A program made the translations under genes and the position numbers. Below the pieces are notes generated by a model. That model saw only the letters and a list, made by a program, of their open reading frames with translations, had not been told where the DNA came from and ran no database searches. From Oceanirhabdus seepicola (GTDB taxonomy: Bacteria; Bacillota; Clostridia; Clostridiales; Clostridiaceae), in NCBI RefSeq assembly GCF_023684385.1, contig NZ_JAGSOJ010000002.1:434001-498000 (forward strand): a DNA stretch of 64,000 nucleotides. Reading direction: 5' to 3'. Positions 34,559 through 42,140 of the stretch are shown here, in pieces (position 1 is the stretch's first letter; the number at the start of each line of letters is the position of its first letter).

Positions 34559-35563
34559 TTGAATACTGGAGATGTACAGAATTTAATAAAAGATGCATAT
34601 GGATTAAATATAGAGTGTATAAAGAAAATCAAAAATGTATACAGAATTAAAGGGGAAGGAAAATATTATTGCTTTAAGGTTATAAAGTATAAATTAGGGC
34701 ATTTCCTTTTCATATTAGCTGCAATGAAACATCTTCAGAAGAATGAGTTTGAATATATACCAAAGTTTATAAAGTCATTAAAAGGTGAAGAGTACATTGA
34801 GATCGATGGAAAATATGCATATTTAACTGAATGGATGTGTTCCAGAGAGTGTAATTACGATAATCCTTTGGATATTAAGATTGCAACAGAAAAATTGGGG
34901 GAATTGCATAAAAAGAGTATGAACTTTGAACTAGATGAGGGAATGAGACCGAGAGTGGGATGGAATAGATGGATTGAGATATTTATGACCAGGCGGGATG
35001 AGATTCTAGATTTTAAAAGAAGAATAATGGAGAAAGAACATAAGAGTGAATTTGATATTAAGTATTTTAATGAGATTGAGAGTGAAATTAAGAGATGTGA
35101 GAGAGCGGTTAATAATCTGATGAAAAGTGATTATAGATTTGTAATGAAAAATGAGATAAAAAAACATGGATTCTGTCATCACGACTATGCAAATCATAAT
35201 GTACTCATATGTAGTAATGGAGATGTAAGTGTAATAGATTTTGATTATTGCCTGTTGGATACACATCTTCATGATCTAGCGAGTCTACTTATAAGAAGAA
35301 TGAAGAATGGGAAATGGAGCATAGGTAATGCAAAGTATATTTTAGATTGTTACAGTGAGAAAAAAGTGATATATAACAATGAGATACCAATCATGGCAGC
35401 GTTTATAGAGTTTCCGCAAGCATTCTGGCAAGTAGGAATACAGTATTATTGGGAGGAACAACCTTGGGGTGAGGAGTTCTTTTTAAAGAAACTTCAAAAG
35501 ATACTTGTGGATAGGGAAGAGAGACAAGAATTTGTTGATGAATTTAAGTTGTTTAAGCTTTGA
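34559..35563 (+). CDS. CotS-family spore coat protein (kinase fold), copy 1
   Basis: A 334-residue soluble protein of the CotS/YtaA family, which shares the choline/aminoglycoside kinase fold. It keeps the catalytic-loop motif His207-His208-Asp209 with Asn214 (CHHDYANHN) and the metal-binding Asp227 (DFDY), so it may be an active small-molecule kinase. The ELHKKS and EWMCSRECNY segments are family hallmarks. CotS proteins are found in the spore coat; their substrate is unknown. Start TTG at 34559 with GGGAGG six bases upstream. First of three consecutive genes. Confidence 0.85.
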   Translation: MNTGDVQNLIKDAYGLNIECIKKIKNVYRIKGEGKYYCFKVIKYKLGHFLFILAAMKHLQKNEFEYIPKFIKSLKGEEYIEIDGKYAYLTEWMCSRECNYDNPLDIKIATEKLGELHKKSMNFELDEGMRPRVGWNRWIEIFMTRRDEILDFKRRIMEKEHKSEFDIKYFNEIESEIKRCERAVNNLMKSDYRFVMKNEIKKHGFCHHDYANHNVLICSNGDVSVIDFDYCLLDTHLHDLASLLIRRMKNGKWSIGNAKYILDCYSEKKVIYNNEIPIMAAFIEFPQAFWQVGIQYYWEEQPWGEEFFLKKLQKILVDREERQEFVDEFKLFKL

Positions 35564-35572
35564 GGTGATATT

Positions 35573-36346
35573 ATGGAGCGATTGATTAATTTTAAAGAAT
35601 ATATTATCAGGAGAGGTGTCTTGGTCACAGAATTTCATATGGTGAATATGAATGAAGTTGACGAGAAGTTTAATGAAGTGAAAATAGCACGGGATGATGT
35701 GCATAAATTTATCTTTTCTTTGAATGAATTTCATCGTAAGGCTATGGGGTATGATAATTACATGATTGAGAAGTTACCAAATAGAACTGGTATGTTGTTT
35801 GAACAGTATAAAATTTTATATAGAAAAGTTTATAGATATATAGAGAAACTTAGGAAAAATGGAGCGAAAGATTGCTGTCAAGAAATGATTGTACAAGAAG
35901 GCGTCAATATACTTAAAAGGGCTAATAAGGCTTTAGAGCATAATGTGATTGATAATTATCTATCTATTTTGAAAAGAAGCATGGAGCGAGTAGAGATATG
36001 CATAGGACATAGCAAATTTGGAAATATTATCGGGAATTATCCTGTAATGGTTTTGGATATTTCACAATGTGGTTATGATATTGTTGAAACTGATATGATT
36101 AAATTTATTGTTAGGTTGAAGAGAAAAAATATTGTGATGGATTGGAACAATGTAATTGATGAATTTATAGAGTGCGAGGAGCTGGATGAGAATAGTAGAA
36201 TGTATATTCAGTCATGTGTATCATACCCATATGAGTTTATGAGAAACTGTTTAAGGTACTTTCAAGGTAAAAAAGATTGGTCACCTGAGAGATATAGAGA
36301 TAAACTTCAGAAAGCGATTATTCAAGATGGAGATTCAATAATTTGA
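35573..36346 (+). CDS. Degenerate CotS-family protein, probable pseudokinase
   Basis: A 257-residue protein lying between two intact CotS genes and shorter by about 80 residues. Weak similarity is visible at the catalytic segment: CIGHSKFGNIIG (His146, Lys148, Asn151) stands where relatives have CHHDYxxHN, and VLDISQ (Asp162) where they have VIDFDY. The catalytic Asp is thus Lys and the metal-binding DFD is DIS, and the N-terminal nucleotide-binding part is shortened. The frame is intact, with a GAGGTGAT ribosome site, and ends four bases into the next frame. A structural coat role without kinase activity is inferred. Confidence 0.65.
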   Translation: MERLINFKEYIIRRGVLVTEFHMVNMNEVDEKFNEVKIARDDVHKFIFSLNEFHRKAMGYDNYMIEKLPNRTGMLFEQYKILYRKVYRYIEKLRKNGAKDCCQEMIVQEGVNILKRANKALEHNVIDNYLSILKRSMERVEICIGHSKFGNIIGNYPVMVLDISQCGYDIVETDMIKFIVRLKRKNIVMDWNNVIDEFIECEELDENSRMYIQSCVSYPYEFMRNCLRYFQGKKDWSPERYRDKLQKAIIQDGDSII

Positions 36347-36360
36347 AGGTGGTAAATATT

Positions 36361-37383
36361 GTGGAAACAAGAATTAAAGATAGAGAATATTTGAAACAGT
36401 ATGACCTAGATATTGATATTTTTAAAGAATTTAATTTAGAAATTGTAGATGTAATACCAACTAGAAAAGTGTATTTGGCAATAGGGGAAGATAAAGAATA
36501 TGTTCTAAAGAGAGTTGACTACAAAAAAGAGGATATTTACTTTATAAAATATCTTATTGATTCTTTTAAGAATAATGGGTTTAATAGATTGTTTGATTAC
36601 GTTAAAACAAGAGATGGGGCATTATATTTAACATATGAAGGAAGTACTTATTGTATGATGGAGTATGTAAAAGGGCGGGAATGTCAATGTTCAAATCCTA
36701 TAGATATAGATATAGCAACAAAAGGGATAGGTGAGCTTCATCTAGCAGGAAGGAACATTGAGGTAAATATGCCTGGAAAGAATCTAATAGGAGAGATGGA
36801 ACAAATTTTAAGTAATAAAACACAGGTGATTAAAGAAATTCAAAAGCAGGTGTGTAAGTTTCCTCATTTTAGAGAGTTTGATGAAATGTTCATGGAAAAT
36901 GTGCAGTACTATATTGAGCAAATGAAGAATAGTGTTAAAGGTATTAAAAAAAGTTCTTATAAGGAATTATGTGAAGACAGTAGATATCACACTATATGTC
37001 ATCATGATCTTGCCTATCATAATATTTTAATCAATGAGGAAGAAGCATTTTTTGTTGATTTTGATTATGCCATTAGAGATATTAAAGTTCATGACTTACG
37101 GAATTTTATTAACAAGGTTATGAAAGAATATTTCTATGATATTGAAGTGGCAGAAAAAATTTTGCAGCAATATAGAAAGATTAATACTCTTGATAAGAAA
37201 GAAATTGAGGTGCTTTACTACTTGTTGATGTTCCCTGAGGATTTTTACAGCATTTCAGCAGCTTATTATAAAAGGTTAAAGAAATGGGAAGAGGGAACAT
37301 TTATAAAGAGATTTGAGAAAAAGGCAGCGTTTAGGGAAGACCGTGAAAAGTTTCTCATAGAGTTCAAAAATAGATTCTTGTAA
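36361..37383 (+). CDS. CotS-family spore coat protein (kinase fold), copy 2
   Basis: A 340-residue CotS-family protein with CHHDLAYHN (Asp216) and DFDYA (Asp233) intact. The MEYVKGRECQCSNPIDIDIATKGIGELH region parallels the other CotS proteins in the window. GTG at 36361 is chosen because AAGGTGG lies eight bases upstream; an in-frame TTG at 36343 would place that site inside the gene. It ends the cotS-like operon. Repeat copy F and then an AGCACG-type terminator follow. Confidence 0.85.
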   Translation: METRIKDREYLKQYDLDIDIFKEFNLEIVDVIPTRKVYLAIGEDKEYVLKRVDYKKEDIYFIKYLIDSFKNNGFNRLFDYVKTRDGALYLTYEGSTYCMMEYVKGRECQCSNPIDIDIATKGIGELHLAGRNIEVNMPGKNLIGEMEQILSNKTQVIKEIQKQVCKFPHFREFDEMFMENVQYYIEQMKNSVKGIKKSSYKELCEDSRYHTICHHDLAYHNILINEEEAFFVDFDYAIRDIKVHDLRNFINKVMKEYFYDIEVAEKILQQYRKINTLDKKEIEVLYYLLMFPEDFYSISAAYYKRLKKWEEGTFIKRFEKKAAFREDREKFLIEFKNRFL

Positions 37384-37422
37384 AAAGGGAAGAAATAAAA
37401 GGTAAATGGGAACTTCAGAACA

Positions 37423-37665
37423 AATGGATAATGTATAATGGACAATTGATAATGATGGATGATTCTCACTTGCGTGAGAACCTGCATTGTATTGTTCTTT
37501 AGAACAAGAAAGATTTACTCATTTTATCTTTAGATAAAATATTGTAGTTTAAATACAATGTTTCATCCAAGATGAAACGAGTAAAATTATAATGTCCAAG
37601 GAACAATATAATTAAGATTTCTCGGAGAGAAATGTCAATCATTCTCCATTATCAATTTTCCATTA
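37423..37665 (+). repeat. Family-1 structured repeat, copy F (full length, best preserved)
   Basis: 243 bases. Order: left arm; TTCTCAC/GTGAGAA (37463-37480); TTGTTC/GAACAA (37493-37507); closing strand TTTACTC (37514-37520); ATTTTATC/GATAAAAT (37521-37540); ATTGTA/TACAAT (37541-37559); GTTTCAT/ATGAAAC (37560-37578); closing strand GAGTAAA (37579-37585); TTGTCC/GGAACAA; ATTTCTC/GAGAAAT (about 37616-37633); right arm. The four core helices abut without a single unpaired base between them. No coding capacity. Confidence 0.9.
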
Positions 37666-37672
37666 GGTTTTT

Positions 37673-37697
37673 AAAGCACGGTTCACCGTGCTTTGTT
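37673..37697 (+). terminator. AGCACG-type terminator after the cotS-like operon
   Basis: AAAGCACGG / CCGTGCTTT 9-bp stem with a TTCA loop, eight bases after repeat copy F. Confidence 0.7.
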
Positions 37698-37730
37698 TGG
37701 GTGATAGTTTTCAAAATTGTTGAAAAATGA

Positions 37731-37759
37731 TTGATAATAGAATAGCTCTGTGATAATAT
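37731..37759 (+). promoter_or_regulatory. Promoter of the cbi operon leader
   Basis: TTGATA (37731-37736) and TAATAT (37754-37759) with a 17-base spacer, about 30 bases before the riboswitch. Confidence 0.6.
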
Positions 37760-37790
37760 TAGCTTGAAAGAAAAGCTCACATAAATTGTG

Positions 37791-37994
37791 AATTTAGGTT
37801 CTTTGGTATAGTTCCATATGCCTTATTTAAGATTAATAGGGAAAGAGGTGTGAAGCCTCTACAGCCCCCGCTACTGTAAGAATGTATGAAACCTAGGTAT
37901 GCCACTGCAATGCTGTTTTGTGGGAAGGTTAGGGAGTAAGTTAGGTATATTTTCATATCCTTTAATATTCGAGTCAGGAGACCTGCCTAAAATT
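37791..37994 (+). ncRNA. Cobalamin riboswitch
   Basis: The leader upstream of cbiM contains the conserved elements of the cobalamin aptamer: GGGAAAGAGGTGTGAAGCCT near 37840, CAGCCCCCGCTACTGTAA near 37862, GCCACTG with TGGGAAGG near 37905-37930, and the B12 box GAGTCAGGAGACCTGCC at 37971-37987. The ends pair as TTTAGGT / ACCTGCCTAAA. Binding of cobalamin should shut down the downstream cobalt transporter. Confidence 0.93.
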
Positions 37995-38139
37995 CAAAGT
38001 ATATCTTCGGAGGGAAGAGATTGCGGTTAGTTATAGAGTTTGTATTATCACAGTGTTTATTACCATTCAGAGAAGTATGGTTGATTTAAAGTACTTTCTT
38101 AGGTGTATGCAACTGATAAATTCTAAAACTTAGCATAAT

Positions 38140-38165
38140 GCTGTCCTACGGGTCAGTTTTTTTAT
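38140..38165 (+). terminator. Riboswitch-linked terminator before cbiM
   Basis: CTGTCC-TACG-GGTCAG hairpin (one T-T mismatch, UACG-type tetraloop) followed by a run of seven T. Likely the expression platform of the cobalamin riboswitch. Confidence 0.65.
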
Positions 38166-38256
38166 TTTGTGTAATCTTACACTGGTTCTCCTTAGTCATG
38201 TGAGCAAAAAAGAAAAATCATTTCTTATGATTTATTCGAAGAGGAGGAAAAAGGTT

Positions 38257-38991
38257 ATGAAAGCAAAAATTAAGTTATTCATTATCATGGCATTTGTGTT
38301 TGTTATGGCACCTGTAACTGTACAAGCTATGCACATTATGGAGGGATATCTTCCATTAGGATGGGCTATATTATGGTCTGTTGCATGTATACCATTTTTA
38401 ATTATGGGGTTAAAAAGATTAAGAGAAATATATGGAGCGAGCAGTACAAATAAGATGCTTTTAGCTCTATGTGGTGCATTCGTTTTCGTTTTATCAGCAC
38501 TTAAGATACCTTCTGTTACTGGAAGTTGTTCACACCCAACAGGAGTTGGTTTAGGAGCGGTTATGTTTGGACCGTCTGTAATGAGTATATTAGGAATAAT
38601 AGTATTATTATTTCAATCATTACTTCTAGCGCATGGTGGATTAACTACTTTAGGAGCAAATACATTCTCAATGGCAATTGTGGGACCATTCGTTGCATAT
38701 GGAGTGTACAAGTTTATGAAGAAAAAAGGAGCTAGTATCGGAGTATGTGTGTTTTTAGCAACTGCATTAGGTGATTTGGTAACATACTGTGTTACTGCAT
38801 TCCAGTTAGCTCTAGCATATCCAGATCAGGTTGGAGGATTTACAGCTTCATTATCTAAGTTCTTAGGAATATTTGCTTTAACTCAAGTACCTCTTGCTAT
38901 TATTGAGGGATTAGTATCAGCGTTAATATTTACTGTATTAATTGAAAATAAAGCATTAAGAGAGGACGGTGCTATAAATGAAATCTATTAA
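38257..38991 (+). CDS. cbiM: Cobalt ECF transporter substrate-specific component CbiM
   Basis: A 244-residue membrane protein, the metal-binding core of a CbiMNQO energy-coupling-factor importer for Co2+. A cleavable signal-like segment (residues 1-24, ending VQA) precedes MHIMEGYLP. In CbiM/NikM the Met-His at the mature N-terminus is part of the metal site, so cleavage after Ala24 would expose Met25-His26 as ligands. The [17 protein letters not shown] motif is also conserved. ATG at 38257 has GAGGAGG upstream; the frame extends 30 codons further back into the leader terminator. Controlled by the cobalamin riboswitch. Confidence 0.93.
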   Translation: MKAKIKLFIIMAFVFVMAPVTVQAMHIMEGYLPLGWAILWSVACIPFLIMGLKRLREIYGASSTNKMLLALCGAFVFVLSALKIPSVTGSCSHPTGVGLGAVMFGPSVMSILGIIVLLFQSLLLAHGGLTTLGANTFSMAIVGPFVAYGVYKFMKKKGASIGVCVFLATALGDLVTYCVTAFQLALAYPDQVGGFTASLSKFLGIFALTQVPLAIIEGLVSALIFTVLIENKALREDGAINEIY

Positions 38992-39268
38992 TAAGAAATT
39001 GGCAATTATTTTACTTATAATAGCTATGGTTATAGCTCCAATAATGATCAAAAAAGGAGCAGAATTTGGAGGAGCAGACGGAGAAGCAGAGGTTGCAATA
39101 ACAGAAATAAACCCTGATTATGAACCATGGTTTTCTAGTATATGGGAGCCACCAAGTGGAGAAATTGAGAGTATGCTTTTTTCTCTACAAGCTGCTATAG
39201 GATCTGGAATAATATTTTATATATTAGGTTACTTGAAAGGAAAAAATAAAAATGCTGCTAATAGATAA
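38978..39268 (+). CDS. cbiN: Cobalt transporter small subunit CbiN
   Basis: A 96-residue protein with two membrane helices and the conserved extracytoplasmic segment [32 protein letters not shown] type pattern between them, as in CbiN, which helps load metal onto CbiM. The gene overlaps the end of cbiM by 14 bases and the start of cbiQ by 17, so translation is coupled. Confidence 0.92.
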   Translation: MKSINKKLAIILLIIAMVIAPIMIKKGAEFGGADGEAEVAITEINPDYEPWFSSIWEPPSGEIESMLFSLQAAIGSGIIFYILGYLKGKNKNAANR

Positions 39269-39932
39269 GTATGCATATACAAATAAATTAAGAAAAATTA
39301 ATCCCATGGTGAAGTTCTCCTTTGCCATGGGGATGCTTATATTTTCACTTCTTCCAATACCATTATGGCTCTATGGAGGAGTAAGTTTGATTATGGGTTA
39401 CTTAACTGTAAAATCAGCGGGTATTCCTATAAAGAATTATTCAAAGATGCTTATGATTCCATTTACTTTTTTAGTTTTAAGTGTTATCTCCATAATAATA
39501 TCATTTGGAGAAAGTGGAGAAGTATTTATGTGGGCTACTAAAGTAAGAGGAATTTATATTGGAATAACACCACAAGGGATAGAGATGAGTTTAAGATTAT
39601 TGCTTAGATCTACAGCTTGTATTACGTGTATGTATTTTTACTCCCTTACAACTCCTTTAGACCAGCAGATACAGGTTTATAAGAAATTAAGGATACCTAA
39701 GGAAATAATTGAGTTAATGGTTCTAATTTATAGGTTTATATTCATCTTTCTTGAAGAGGCAAAGGAAATACGAAATGCTCAGGAGATGAGATTTGGTTAC
39801 AACACTTTTAAGCAAAGTTGTCATTCATTTTCATTAATGATAAAAGTACTATTTATAAGGGTTATGCAGAGAAATAAAGATATGCAAATATCCCTTGAAA
39901 GTAAGTTTTTTAACGGCGAATTTCATATTTGA
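39252..39932 (+). CDS. cbiQ: Cobalt ECF transporter T component CbiQ
   Basis: A 226-residue membrane coupling subunit linking CbiM to the ATPase. The LRKINPMVKFSFAMGML start and the C-terminal coupling helices (EIRNAQEMRFGYNTF) are typical; the relatives' A-R-G type coupling motifs occupy this cytoplasmic part. It overlaps cbiN. An 18-base sequence spanning its stop codon is also found at the end of the flavoprotein gene at 32018-32035. Confidence 0.9.
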   Translation: MLLIDKYAYTNKLRKINPMVKFSFAMGMLIFSLLPIPLWLYGGVSLIMGYLTVKSAGIPIKNYSKMLMIPFTFLVLSVISIIISFGESGEVFMWATKVRGIYIGITPQGIEMSLRLLLRSTACITCMYFYSLTTPLDQQIQVYKKLRIPKEIIELMVLIYRFIFIFLEEAKEIRNAQEMRFGYNTFKQSCHSFSLMIKVLFIRVMQRNKDMQISLESKFFNGEFHI

Positions 39933-39990
39933 ATATGCATTAGATATTTGAATATGCCTTGAAAATCATAAAGAGTAGAAGGAGAATGTG

Positions 39991-40791
39991 ATGATAAAGA
40001 TAGAAGGATTAAGCTACACCTATGAGGATGGGACAGAAGCTTTGAAGAATCAATCTTTTGATTTTTCAAAAGGAGATATAATTGCTATTATAGGAGCAAA
40101 TGGTGCAGGGAAATCTACTTTGTTTTTAAATATAATGGGTATCATTAAGCCAAGTAAAGGTAAGATAATGTTCGATGGGCAGGGGCTTAAATATAACAAG
40201 AAAGCCTTAAGAGAATATAGAAAAAAGATAGGAATTGTATTTCAAGATCCTGACAAGCAGATATTTTATTCTAATGTATTTGATGATGTTGCTTTTGCAC
40301 TGAGGAATATTGGTATTGAAGAAAGTGAGATAAATACAAGAGTTAATAGAGCTCTTAGTGAGGTTGATGCTTTAGAGTTTAAGGATAAACCAGTTCACTT
40401 TCTTAGTATGGGACAGAAGAAGAGAGTGGCTATAGCTGGTACGCTTGCTATTGATCAGGATATTATTCTTTTTGATGAACCAACAGCAGGATTGGATCCT
40501 GTTATGACTGAGGAGATAATAAAGATTCTTTTCGAATTGAAAGCTCAAGGGAAGAAGATTATTATATCAAGTCATAATATGGACCTTATTTACAGAGTTA
40601 GTGATTATGCATATATTTTGTGTAAAGGTGAGATAATCAGCGAGGGGAAAACAGAGGAAGCATTTTTAGATGAGGATGCATTAAGAAGATCTGGATTGAA
40701 TGAACCTTGGCTTGTAAAGATGCACAGAAATTTGAATATACCGCTTTTTAAGAAAGAAGAAGACTTTTTTGAATTTATGAAAAAACAATAG
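39991..40791 (+). CDS. cbiO: Cobalt ECF transporter ATPase CbiO
   Basis: A 266-residue ABC ATPase with Walker A GANGAGKST, Q loop (GIVFQDPDKQIF), a signature of the form LSMGQKKRVAIAGTLA, Walker B IILFDEPTAGLDP and switch His (SSHNMD). It hydrolyses ATP to drive cobalt uptake by CbiMNQ. ATG at 39991 is favoured with GAAGGAG six bases upstream; GTG at 39988 is the alternative. Last gene of the operon, followed by a minimal family-1 repeat and an AGCACG-type terminator. Confidence 0.93.
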   Translation: MIKIEGLSYTYEDGTEALKNQSFDFSKGDIIAIIGANGAGKSTLFLNIMGIIKPSKGKIMFDGQGLKYNKKALREYRKKIGIVFQDPDKQIFYSNVFDDVAFALRNIGIEESEINTRVNRALSEVDALEFKDKPVHFLSMGQKKRVAIAGTLAIDQDIILFDEPTAGLDPVMTEEIIKILFELKAQGKKIIISSHNMDLIYRVSDYAYILCKGEIISEGKTEEAFLDEDALRRSGLNEPWLVKMHRNLNIPLFKKEEDFFEFMKKQ

Positions 40792-40801
40792 TGAAAAAAC
40801 A

Positions 40802-40862
40802 TAATGGATAATTGAGAATGGAGAATGATGGTTATACATTATCCATTCTCGATTATCCATTT
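40802..40862 (+). repeat. Family-1 repeat, minimal copy G (arms only)
   Basis: 61 bases: left arm AATGGATAATTGAGAATGGA ... ATGATGG joined directly to right arm TATACATTATCCATTCTCGA ... TCCATT. The whole core is missing. It lies six bases before a terminator. Confidence 0.75.
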
Positions 40863-40867
40863 CTTTT

Positions 40868-40892
40868 AAGCACGGTTTACCGTGTTTTTTTT
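40868..40892 (+). terminator. AGCACG-type terminator of the cbi operon
   Basis: AAGCACGG / CCGTGTTT stem with TTTA loop followed by eight T including the stem end. Confidence 0.8.
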
Positions 40893-40992
40893 GCGTACAT
40901 TGTTAATTATGTATTGTTTTTGTACAATGAGTTAGTCTGATTTTATGATATAATTATTTTGTAAAAAAAGTAATTAATATAAGGATATAGAT

Positions 40993-41039
40993 AAAGAACA
41001 AATCAAATGATTAACCGATAGTATAAATATTTGTTCTTT
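40993..41039 (+). promoter_or_regulatory. Leader inverted repeat of the FusB-like gene
   Basis: Perfect 11-bp inverted repeat AAAGAACAAAT / ATTTGTTCTTT with a 25-base loop, 53 bases before the ATG. It could be an operator, attenuator or mRNA hairpin. The rest of the 300-base gap holds AT-rich promoter-like sequence only. Confidence 0.45.
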
Positions 41040-41091
41040 GAATAAAATAAAGCTTAAAAATAGGTAAGTTATTAAGGATTGGGGTGTTAAT

Positions 41092-41733
41092 ATGAATGAG
41101 TTTATAAAAAAATATCAATTTAATTATATAAATAAAAAACTAATAGATTTAGAAAAAACTTTTAATGAGTGTATTGATTCACAAGTAAAAGAAGCTAGTA
41201 AATCAATGATTCAAAACAAAATTTATAATGTTTTCGAGACAATAAGTGAAGAAGAAAAAGCTTTATTAAGCATAGAAAAGATTGAGAGATTTTCACAAAT
41301 CAAAAGTTATTTAAATAAAATAACTCCCTATGTATATGGAATGCCAAATGTATCACAATCACAAATACGCAAATTATTTAAAAAAGAGAAGAAATTGAAA
41401 CTTCCGGATATTGATAACATTGAATTTTCTTCTTTAGTATACCTGGGTTGGAGAGATATAGGTAAGGATAAATTATATATCGTTTATTATTTGAATGATA
41501 AATTAGTTGGTATGATTTGTAGAATTACTAAGGTTGCTTCAAAAGGATATAATATATGTGCATTATGCAATTCTTTTGGTAAAAGTGATGAAGTAGCATT
41601 CGTTTCAGTAGTTTGTAAACGTAGTGCAAATTATAAATCAAGAGGATTTTATCTATGTATGGATAGTGAAAAATGCAATGAGAGAATCACAAGCATTTCA
41701 AAATTAGAGGAACTTATAAATAAAACGACCTAG
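41092..41733 (+). CDS. FusB-family elongation factor G-binding protein
   Basis: A 213-residue soluble protein, exactly the usual FusB length. The N-terminal half is a helical bundle; the C-terminal half carries the treble-clef zinc finger of the FusB/FusC family, with Cys156 and Cys159 (CALC), Cys175, and Cys189 and Cys195 (LCMDSEKC). FusB proteins bind EF-G on the ribosome and release it from fusidic-acid-stalled complexes; chromosomal relatives exist in many Firmicutes without proven resistance. It stands alone, flanked by family-1 repeat copies on both sides. ATG after GGGGTG; its ribosome site is weak. Confidence 0.8.
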   Translation: MNEFIKKYQFNYINKKLIDLEKTFNECIDSQVKEASKSMIQNKIYNVFETISEEEKALLSIEKIERFSQIKSYLNKITPYVYGMPNVSQSQIRKLFKKEKKLKLPDIDNIEFSSLVYLGWRDIGKDKLYIVYYLNDKLVGMICRITKVASKGYNICALCNSFGKSDEVAFVSVVCKRSANYKSRGFYLCMDSEKCNERITSISKLEELINKTT

Positions 41734-41761
41734 AAAAACATAGTTGAGAGTGTAACAAAAG

Positions 41762-41809
41762 CATAATGGATAATTGATGATGTAGTTTCTGACATTAGTG
41801 AGAAGCTAC
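41762..41809 (+). repeat. Family-1 repeat fragment H (left arm and first hairpin)
   Basis: CATAATGGATAATTGATGAT is the left arm, followed by the hairpin GTAGTTTCTGAC ... GAGAAGCTAC. The core and right arm are missing. Confidence 0.6.
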
Positions 41810-41917
41810 ATCTTTATTTTTATTTATACAATAAATCTTTGTATTAAGAAGTAGAACAAGAATAAACTTTAATAGATATTCATATGATTATGTGAATATG
41901 AAATGAAGGAGGGTATA

Positions 41918-42076
41918 ATGGCAAAAAAAGAATTCTCGAAATATTATAAATTCTTCGGTTTTTTTGGATTTTACGGGTTTTATGGATTTCGTGGTTTCAA
42001 AGGTGATAAATTAGATTTTTTATTTTTCCCATGTTTTCTCTTTTTCCTTTTCTTCTTTGATAAACACGATAATTAA
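41918..42076 (+). CDS. Small Phe/Gly/Tyr-rich protein, 52 aa
   Basis: A short gene encoding 52 residues: a basic start (MAKKEFSKYYK), a central FFGFFGFYGFYGFRGFKG repeat of aromatic-Gly units, then FFPCFLFFLFFFDKHDN, a very hydrophobic tail that could be a membrane segment. The ribosome site GAAGGAGGG is strong and correctly spaced. It lies beside the GT4/CotS spore genes and ends at a terminator-like hairpin. I know of no named family. The composition recalls small sporulation or coat proteins, which is only a guess. Confidence 0.6.
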   Translation: MAKKEFSKYYKFFGFFGFYGFYGFRGFKGDKLDFLFFPCFLFFLFFFDKHDN

Positions 42077-42111
42077 ATAATATTTATAAAATATTTATAA
42101 AAAAATGAATT

Positions 42112-42140
42112 AAGGAACCTTGAAAAAAATAGGTTCCCTT
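42112..42140. terminator. Hairpin between the small Phe/Gly-rich gene and GT4
   Basis: AAGGAACCT / AGGTTCCCTT stem with one bulge; probably serves both convergent genes. On the minus strand it is followed by AATTCATTTTTT. Confidence 0.55.

Noticed and set aside
37514..37585. The repeat core as a tRNA gene
   Set aside because: It is a four-helix cloverleaf, but lacks conserved tRNA bases, arm lengths, a T-loop sequence and an acceptor end.
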